Assembly: GCA_945903925.1 (NCBI GenBank)
Contig: CAMDPJ010000087.1
Span: forward strand, 1-8,747
DNA length: 8,747 nt
From: Chryseobacterium gleum
GTDB taxonomy: Bacteria > Bacteroidota > Bacteroidia > Flavobacteriales_C > GCA-002722245
Direction: 5' to 3'
Shown here: in pieces, positions 3,903 through 8,747 of the stretch
Layout of the letters: every line of letters begins with the position of its first letter
Position numbering within the stretch: position 1 is the stretch's first letter
Program-made: the position numbers and the translations under genes
The notes under the pieces: generated by a model
What the model was told of the DNA's origin: nothing
Database searches by the model: none
The model's input: the letters and a program-made list of their open reading frames with translations, nothing else

Positions 3903-6718
3903 TATCTACTTAAGTATAGATTTCTTTCTGAGTAAACTTTTCTAAAGAATGGGTCGGTAAGACTATCAATAAATTGAATCGCTTCTCCAGTTGATTTCAT
4001 TTCTGGACCGAGCTCTTTATTCACGTTAGGAAATTTATCAAAAGAGAAAACCGGCACTTTAATCGCATATCCTTTTTTGTAAGGTTTGAAGTCGAAATCT
4101 TTCACTTTTTTATCACCCAACATTACTTTGGTTGCATAGTTCACATAAGGTTCTCTATATGCTTTGGCGATGAAAGGAACGGTACGAGAAGCTCTTGGAT
4201 TGGCCTCAATCACATACACTTTATCGTCTTTGATAGCGAACTGAATATTCAACAAACCAACAGTTCTTAGAGATACAGCGATTTTACGAGTAATATCTTC
4301 AATTTGAGTGATAATTAAATCGCCCAAGTTGTATGGAGGCAATACTGCATATGAATCTCCAGAGTGAATACCTGCAGGCTCAATATGCTGCATGATACCA
4401 ATGATGTAAACATCTTCTCCATCGCAAATAGCATCTGCTTCGGCCTCGATTGCTCTCTCTAAATAATGATCTAACAAGATTTTATTACCAGGAAGATCCT
4501 TTAACAACTCAACAACGTGATGCTCTAGTTCTTGCTCGTTGATAACGATTTTCATCCCTTGTCCGCCTAACACATAAGAAGGACGAACCAACAAAGGAAA
4601 CTTCAAGGTTTTCGCTAAAGCACTAGCCTCTTCAGCCGTTTCAATCACACCAAACTCTGGGTAAGGCACATTGTTTTCTGCCAATAGTTTCGAGAAAGCA
4701 CCTCTATCTTCTGCTAAATCTAAAGCTGCGTAAGAAGTACCAATAATTTTGATACCGTATTTATCTAACTTCTCAGCCAACTTCAATGCTGTTTGCCCGC
4801 CCAACTGAACGATCACCCCTTCAGGTTTTTCGTGCATGATGATATCGTAAATATGTTCCCAGAAAACTGGTTCGAAGTACAATTTATCGGCAGTGCTAAA
4901 ATCGGTAGAAACTGTTTCTGGATTACAGTTTATCATGATGGTTTCGTAGCCCGCTTCTTTAGCCGCCAACACGCCATGAACACAAGAGTAGTCGAACTCA
5001 ATGCCTTGTCCGATACGATTCGGTCCACTTCCCAACACCACCACTTTTTTCTTATTAGAAACGATAGATTCGTTTTCCAATTCGAAAGTAGAATAGTAAT
5101 AAGGCGTTTTTGCTTCGAACTCAGCTGCGCAAGTATCAACTAATTTGTACACGCGTTTGATATTCATTTCATGGCGCTTGTCAAACACTTTACTCTCCAC
5201 ACATTTCAGCAAGTGGCCTAACTGACGGTCGCCATATCCTTTTTGTTTTGCTTCGAACAACAAGTCTTTAGATATAGTGTCGATGGTGAATCTCTCAATC
5301 TCTTTTTCTAAAGCGATCATCTCTTCAATTTGGTTCAAGAACCAGAAATCGATTTTCGTTTTTTCGTAGATAGTTTTTAATGGTAATCCCAATTTAAATG
5401 CATCGTAAACATGAAACAATCGGTTCCAGGATGGATGCTCTAAACTGTATAATATTGTATCTTGGTTGCGCTCTTCTTTACCATCGGCACCCAATCCGTT
5501 TCTACCTATTTCTAATGACTGACAAGCCTTTTGCAAAGCCTCTTGGAAAGAACGCCCAATACCCATTACCTCACCCACCGATTTCATTTGCAAACCTAAC
5601 TGACGATCGGCACCAGGGAATTTATTGAAGTTCCATCGAGGAATTTTAACGATAACATAATCTAACGTAGGCTCAAACAAAGCCGAAGTAGATTTGGTAA
5701 TTTGATTGTCTAACTCATCTAAAGTATAGCCAATTGCCAACTTAGAAGCAATTTTAGCGATAGGATATCCGGTAGCTTTTGAAGCTAAGGCCGATGAACG
5801 AGAAACGCGAGGGTTAATCTCAATCGCGATAATATCTTCCGCATCATCCGGACTCACAGCAAACTGCACGTTGCAGCCACCAGCGAAATTACCAATAGAA
5901 CGCATCATCAAAATAGCGTGATCACGCATACGTTGGTAGGTTCTATCAGAAAGCGTCATCGCTGGCGCAACAGTAATCGAGTCACCTGTGTGAACCCCCA
6001 TAGGGTCGAAATTCTCGATAGAACAAATAATAACCACGTTATCATTGCTATCGCGCAACAGCTCTAGCTCGTATTCTTTCCAGCCCAACACCGCCTTATC
6101 CATCAGCACCTCATGAATAGGTGAAGCGTGCAAACCGCGGGTAAGTAAAGTATCAAAATCTTCTTTTTTGTGAACGAAAGCCGCACCTTTACCACCAAGA
6201 GTGTAAGACGGACGAATAACCAAAGGGAAACCAATTTCTTGAGCAAACTCTTTACCTTCCAAGAAAGATCGAACGATACGAGAAGGTGCTTGTCCGATGC
6301 CAATTTTATCCATCAACATTCTAAACTTATCGCGATTCTCGCACACCTCAATAGCATCGATATCTACACCAATCAACTTAACGCCATACTTTTCCCACAA
6401 GCCAATTTTATCACATTCAATACAAAGATTCAATGCCGTTTGTCCGCCCATAGTAGGCAACACCGCATCAATTTTTCTTTCTTTTAATATATGTTCAATC
6501 GACTCTGCTTCCAGAGGCAAGAGGTAAACATGCTCGGCTGTAACCGGGTCGGTCATGATTGTTGCAGGATTCGAGTTAATTAAAGAAACTTCAATTCCTT
6601 CTTCTTTTAATGAACGGGCAGCTTGCGACCCAGCGTAGTCGAATTCACATGCTTGTCCGATAACGATTGGTCCGCTACCTATAATAAGGACCGATTTAAT
6701 TGATTTGTCTAATGGCAT
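3902..6718 (-). CDS. carB: carbamoyl-phosphate synthase large subunit, lacking the allosteric domain
   Basis: CarB makes carbamoyl phosphate from bicarbonate, two ATP and ammonia delivered by CarA, feeding pyrimidine and arginine synthesis. Two ATP-grasp halves are present. The carboxyphosphate half (about 1-400) has GSGPIVIGQACEFDYAG at 14-30, the R129, R169 and E215 positions of E. coli CarB, GVHTGDS at 241-247 and EINPRVSRSSAL at 300-311. An oligomerisation linker spans about 400-553. The carbamoyl-phosphate half (about 556-915) has GSGPNRIGQGIEFDYS at 563-578, QLGGQTAL at 638-645 and EANPRASR at 838-845. The protein ends at 938, where the E. coli enzyme (1073) begins its MGS-like allosteric domain. 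Downstream is another gene, not a broken remnant. I recall similar roughly 950-residue CarB proteins in Flavobacteriia, so this appears lineage-typical. carA is not in the window. Confidence 0.97.
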   Translation of the reverse strand: MPLDKSIKSVLIIGSGPIVIGQACEFDYAGSQAARSLKEEGIEVSLINSNPATIMTDPVTAEHVYLLPLEAESIEHILKERKIDAVLPTMGGQTALNLCIECDKIGLWEKYGVKLIGVDIDAIEVCENRDKFRMLMDKIGIGQAPSRIVRSFLEGKEFAQEIGFPLVIRPSYTLGGKGAAFVHKKEDFDTLLTRGLHASPIHEVLMDKAVLGWKEYELELLRDSNDNVVIICSIENFDPMGVHTGDSITVAPAMTLSDRTYQRMRDHAILMMRSIGNFAGGCNVQFAVSPDDAEDIIAIEINPRVSRSSALASKATGYPIAKIASKLAIGYTLDELDNQITKSTSALFEPTLDYVIVKIPRWNFNKFPGADRQLGLQMKSVGEVMGIGRSFQEALQKACQSLEIGRNGLGADGKEERNQDTILYSLEHPSWNRLFHVYDAFKLGLPLKTIYEKTKIDFWFLNQIEEMIALEKEIERFTIDTISKDLLFEAKQKGYGDRQLGHLLKCVESKVFDKRHEMNIKRVYKLVDTCAAEFEAKTPYYYSTFELENESIVSNKKKVVVLGSGPNRIGQGIEFDYSCVHGVLAAKEAGYETIMINCNPETVSTDFSTADKLYFEPVFWEHIYDIIMHEKPEGVIVQLGGQTALKLAEKLDKYGIKIIGTSYAALDLAEDRGAFSKLLAENNVPYPEFGVIETAEEASALAKTLKFPLLVRPSYVLGGQGMKIVINEQELEHHVVELLKDLPGNKILLDHYLERAIEAEADAICDGEDVYIIGIMQHIEPAGIHSGDSYAVLPPYNLGDLIITQIEDITRKIAVSLRTVGLLNIQFAIKDDKVYVIEANPRASRTVPFIAKAYREPYVNYATKVMLGDKKVKDFDFKPYKKGYAIKVPVFSFDKFPNVNKELGPEMKSTGEAIQFIDSLTDPFFRKVYSERNLYLSR

Positions 6719-6726
6719 ACTCTTAA

Positions 6727-6810
6727 GTTCAATGTTGAAGGTTCAATGTTTAATGTTTGCTGTATTAAGGTGCAAAGCTAACATTGAACATTGAACTTTG
6801 AACCTTGAAC
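6727..6810. repeat. oppositely oriented heptamer arrays upstream of carB
   Basis: On the + strand, GTTCAAT, GTTGAAG, GTTCAAT, GTTTAAT (6727-6754) face ATTGAAC, ATTGAAC, TTTGAAC, CTTGAAC (6783-6810). The arrays are mutually complementary at 24 of 28 positions. Pairing continues into 6755-6760/6777-6782 (5 of 6), which leaves a 16-nt loop at 6761-6776. On the carB strand the array nearest the gene reads ATTAAAC, ATTGAAC, CTTCAAC, ATTGAAC and ends 8 nt before the ATG. Confidence 0.88.
6773..6780 (-). promoter_or_regulatory. candidate carB promoter -7 element
   Basis: On the minus strand TAGCTTTG matches the Bacteroidota -7 consensus TAnnTTTG exactly and lies about 55 nt before the carB ATG. No TTG stands at the right distance; the heptamers there read GTTCAA. 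The -33 element is therefore missing or degenerate, and the call is moderate at best. Confidence 0.4.
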
Positions 6811-6828
6811 TATTATAAAGTTTTACAC

Positions 6829-6859
6829 AAAAAAAAAGGAAGCTTTAAAACTTCCTTTT
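6829..6859 (-). terminator. intrinsic terminator of rpmH
   Basis: Read on the minus strand: a 9-bp stem AAAAGGAAG/CTTCCTTTT (6859-6851 with 6842-6834), an 8-nt loop, then an unbroken T run to 6829 that overlaps the stem's last bases. It begins 26 nt after the rpmH stop. This separates rpmH from carB, implying that carB has its own promoter. Confidence 0.8.
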
Positions 6860-6885
6860 CTTTATATATCAATGGCAACACACTC

Positions 6886-7044
6886 TTAACGCTTGTGTCT
6901 AGTTTCGTCAGAAACTGTTAATTTTTTTCTTCCTTTAGCTCTTCTTTTAGCTAATACTCTTCTACCGTTAGCAGTTTCCATTCTTGTACGGAAACCGTGC
7001 TTATTTTTTCTCTTCCTTACAGAAGGTTGGAATGTTCTTTTCAT
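6886..7044 (-). CDS. rpmH: 50S ribosomal protein L34
   Basis: A 52-residue, strongly basic protein that begins MKRTFQPSVRKRKNKHGFR, continues with MxTxNGRRVLAKRRAKGRKKL at about 22-42 and ends ETRHKR. This is the complete L34 pattern and length, including the Bacteroidota-style C-terminal extension after GRKKLTVS. L34 is a small 23S rRNA-binding protein of the large subunit. The start at 7044 is the only ATG giving the conserved N-terminus. It has its own strong promoter and terminator. The rnpA gene, which follows rpmH in many bacteria, is absent here; carB lies downstream instead. The 5' leader is about 80 nt, long enough for regulation, but only a weak CCTTT/AAAGG hairpin is visible. Confidence 0.97.
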   Translation of the reverse strand: MKRTFQPSVRKRKNKHGFRTRMETANGRRVLAKRRAKGRKKLTVSDETRHKR

Positions 7045-7130
7045 CTTGTTAATTTTTTAATTCCTTTTTTAAAGGTAAGATGGAATTCGCTTTAATGCTC
7101 ATTTCATGACTTAACTTTTTAATCGGAGGG

Positions 7131-7160
7131 CAAATGTATAAGTTTTTCGGGTAAGACCAA
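7131..7160 (-). promoter_or_regulatory. rpmH promoter
   Basis: On the minus strand TTG (7160-7158), 19 nt, then TACATTTG (7138-7131) is a full match to the Bacteroidota vegetative promoter. The start site should be near 7124-7126. An A/T-rich inverted repeat, AAAATAT/ATATTTT (7159-7165 and 7173-7179), overlaps and extends upstream of the -33 element. Confidence 0.8.
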
Positions 7161-7234
7161 AATATATTTGAAATATTTTTCATCAAGCATAAATTTCAAG
7201 AACATTAAGTGGTACCGACTTACATATTAAACAC

Positions 7235-7242
7235 TACTTTCG
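7235..7242 (+). promoter_or_regulatory. candidate helicase promoter -7 element
   Basis: TACTTTCG, followed by CGC, closely resembles the TPR promoter (TATTTTCG followed by TGC); together they give TAYTTTCGYGC. No TTG is present 19 nt upstream. It lies 19 nt before the helicase ATG and diverges from the rpmH promoter. The 217-nt gap 7045-7261 holds these two promoters and the rpmH leader. Confidence 0.45.
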
Positions 7243-7261
7243 CGCTGCAAACGATATTACT

Positions 7262-8611
7262 ATGAGCACTTTTCAAGATTTCAATTTATCTAAAATGATA
7301 GCCAACGCTGTTAGTGATTTAGGCTTCACCACTCCCACTCCTATTCAAGAAGCAGCGTATCCTGTAATTCTTTCGGGAAGAGATGTGGTAGGAATTGCAC
7401 AAACAGGAACTGGTAAATCGCTGGCCTACCTACTTCCTATCCTTCAAGAACTAAAATTCTCGGAGCAGGTGAGTCCGCGCGTACTAATTATAGCCCCCAC
7501 CCGCGAACTCGTTATACAACTCGCTGAAAACATCAAAGAAATATGTAGATACAAAAAATTGCGAGCTCTTGGGGTTTACGGAGGAACCAATATCAACACA
7601 CAAGCACTAGAAGTAGCAAAAGGCTGCGATGTGCTAGTGGCTACACCAGGAAGATTATTCGATTTAACAGTTAGTAGAGCCTTAAAATTAAAAACCATTC
7701 AGAAATTAGTATTGGATGAAGTTGACGTATTACTCGATTTAGGCTTTAGAGTGCAGCTTACCAATATTTTTGATTTATTGCCAGAGCGCCGCCAAAACAT
7801 CATGTTTTCGGCAACCATGACAGATGAGGTGGATGCCTTGATTCAAGATTTTTTCTTAAATCCCATTAAAGTTCAAATTGCAGCAAGTGGCGAGCCTTTG
7901 AAAAACATTGAACAATCGAGCTATTTCGTTCCCAATTACCACACTAAAATCAATTTACTATCGCACTTACTTAACAATAAAGAGGAATTTCACAAAGTAT
8001 TGGTATTTGTTACTAGTAAAAAGGTAGCCAACGATTTGTTTGAAAAGATGCACGAAGAGCAAAGCGCTGTTGGTGTAATTCACGGTAACAAAGACCAGAA
8101 CTACAGAAATGAAATGATTCAAAAATTTGATGGCGGAAATGTTAGAATTTTGATTGCCACCGATGTGATTGCGCGAGGAATTGATTTAGACCAGCTTTCG
8201 CATGTAATTAATTTCGACACGCCTTCTTTCCCCGAAAATTACATACATAGAATTGGTAGAACAGGTAGAGCGCAGAAAAGTGGTAAATCTATTTTGTTTT
8301 TTACTGAAAAAGAAGAACACGACAAGAAGGATATTGAGAAGTTGATGAATTATGAAATTCCAGAAATGTATTGGCCCGAAGAGGTTAAAGTATCACGAAA
8401 ATTAACCATTGAGGAGCAAGACAAAATTCCGGTTAAGAGAAACAGAAAAACAAAACCAAAAGGGCATGGCTTGGGCATACACGAAAAGAGTGCTAAAAAC
8501 AACAAAGATTTTAATGTTGGCTCAGGCATGAAAAGAAAGCTAAAAAACAAGCATAAAGGTCCGCGAACAAAAGGAGACAAAGGAGCTAATTTGAGAAGAA
8601 AAAGCAAATGA
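7262..8611 (+). CDS. DEAD-box-family ATP-dependent RNA helicase (DEVD variant)
   Basis: All superfamily 2 motifs are present over about 1-365: Q motif with F4 and Q29, motif I AQTGTGKS at 46-53, Ia PTREL at 79-83, GG at 107-108, Ib TPGRL at 128-132, motif II DEVD at 152-155, III SAT at 183-185, V ATDVIARGID at 299-308, and VI HRIGRTGR at 329-336. Motif II has valine in place of the usual alanine, and motif I ends in serine instead of threonine; both are conservative, so ATPase activity is expected. Residues from about 375 to 449 form a very basic Lys/Arg/Gly tail likely to bind RNA. The protein is cytoplasmic and probably acts in ribosome assembly or RNA turnover. I recall Bacteroidota homologues with the same DEVDVxLDLGF segment and basic tail, so it seems a lineage subfamily of the RhlE/CsdA group. 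The partner RNA cannot be told. Confidence 0.94.
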   Translation: MSTFQDFNLSKMIANAVSDLGFTTPTPIQEAAYPVILSGRDVVGIAQTGTGKSLAYLLPILQELKFSEQVSPRVLIIAPTRELVIQLAENIKEICRYKKLRALGVYGGTNINTQALEVAKGCDVLVATPGRLFDLTVSRALKLKTIQKLVLDEVDVLLDLGFRVQLTNIFDLLPERRQNIMFSATMTDEVDALIQDFFLNPIKVQIAASGEPLKNIEQSSYFVPNYHTKINLLSHLLNNKEEFHKVLVFVTSKKVANDLFEKMHEEQSAVGVIHGNKDQNYRNEMIQKFDGGNVRILIATDVIARGIDLDQLSHVINFDTPSFPENYIHRIGRTGRAQKSGKSILFFTEKEEHDKKDIEKLMNYEIPEMYWPEEVKVSRKLTIEEQDKIPVKRNRKTKPKGHGLGIHEKSAKNNKDFNVGSGMKRKLKNKHKGPRTKGDKGANLRRKSK

Positions 8612-8658
8612 AATTTAGCTATTGAAAAATGATTCTAATTAGAACTATTTATCAAGTA

Positions 8659-8747
8659 CTTTCAAATTTGTAATTTGAAAGATTACCAAAACGATCTTTG
8701 ATCGTGAATTCAAAACCTTATCAAATAAAACAAGGTCAAAGACCTTT
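8659..8747. repeat. modular multi-hairpin repeat element, copy 2 (cut by window end)
   Basis: Three hairpins follow one another: CTTTCAAATT-TGT-AATTTGAAAG (8659-8681), ACGATC-TTT-GATCGT (8691-8705) and AAGGTC-AAA-GACCTT (8732-8746). The order and spacing match copy 1 at 1621-1766: gap between first and second hairpin 9 nt here, 10 nt there; second to third 26 nt here, 28 nt there. The linker has ACCT-TAT-CAAATAA (8715-8728), starting 9 nt after the second hairpin in both copies. Stem sequences differ between copies yet pair perfectly. The fourth hairpin expected from copy 1 would lie just beyond the window. A separate 12-bp perfect palindrome, TTCTAATTAGAA, is at 8633-8644. Confidence 0.8.

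Noticed and set aside
4793..5143. 116-codon open frame on the + strand within carB
   Set aside because: It lies wholly antisense to well-conserved carB sequence and its translation shows no recognisable motif.
6170..6527. Two overlapping open frames on the + strand within carB
   Set aside because: They are antisense shadows of the first ATP-grasp half; low-complexity products without start signals.
8350..8607. Hydrophobic 85-codon minus-strand frame at the helicase 3' end
   Set aside because: Hydrophobicity arises from reading the Lys/Arg-rich tail codons in reverse.
8633..8644. Terminator for the helicase gene
   Set aside because: The 12-bp palindrome TTCTAATTAGAA has no loop, is A/T-only apart from two pairs, and no T run follows.

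Overview
The window looks like an ordinary A+T-rich chromosomal segment of a Bacteroidota bacterium, probably Flavobacteriia-like. Support comes from the Bacteroidota promoter pattern (TTG, 19 nt, TAnnTTTG, best in front of rpmH), the lack of clear Shine-Dalgarno sequences, a CarB without the C-terminal allosteric domain, and two small lineage-typical proteins (DUF4834-like and DUF6495-like). Family assignments come from motif recognition and memory; no database search was run.

Layout: (1) Positions 1-1585 (+) hold the tail of the histidine operon: a possible last few codons of hisA, then hisF and the bifunctional hisIE. (2) Positions 1586-1885 are non-coding, with a multi-hairpin repeat, a heptamer array and a promoter. 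(3) Positions 1886-3632 (+) hold a membrane-anchored TPR protein 2 nt ahead of ribH (lumazine synthase), then a DUF6495-like gene. (4) Positions 3642-6718 (-) hold carB and a small DUF4834-like membrane protein joined by a TAATG stop/start overlap; this pair converges on the preceding operon. (5) Positions 6719-7261 hold a paired heptamer inverted repeat, the rpmH terminator, rpmH (-) and its promoter. (6) Positions 7262-8611 (+) hold a DEAD-box-family RNA helicase with DEVD in motif II. (7) Positions 8612-8747 are non-coding and hold a second copy of the multi-hairpin element, cut by the window end.

The genes are housekeeping: histidine, riboflavin and carbamoyl-phosphate synthesis, ribosome and RNA metabolism. 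The unusual material is the repeat DNA. There are at least three kinds. (a) A modular hairpin element occurs at 1621-1766 and 8659-8747. Its stems differ in sequence between copies but keep pairing, and spacers and a linker motif are conserved. (b) Seven-base tandem repeats built on a TTNAA core lie beside the hisIE, TPR and carB starts and also inside the hisF reading frame, where they account for a roughly 14-residue insertion. (c) A GC-ended inverted repeat lies just before hisF. The hairpin element and the heptamers are the best candidates for something undescribed; no new protein system is visible.
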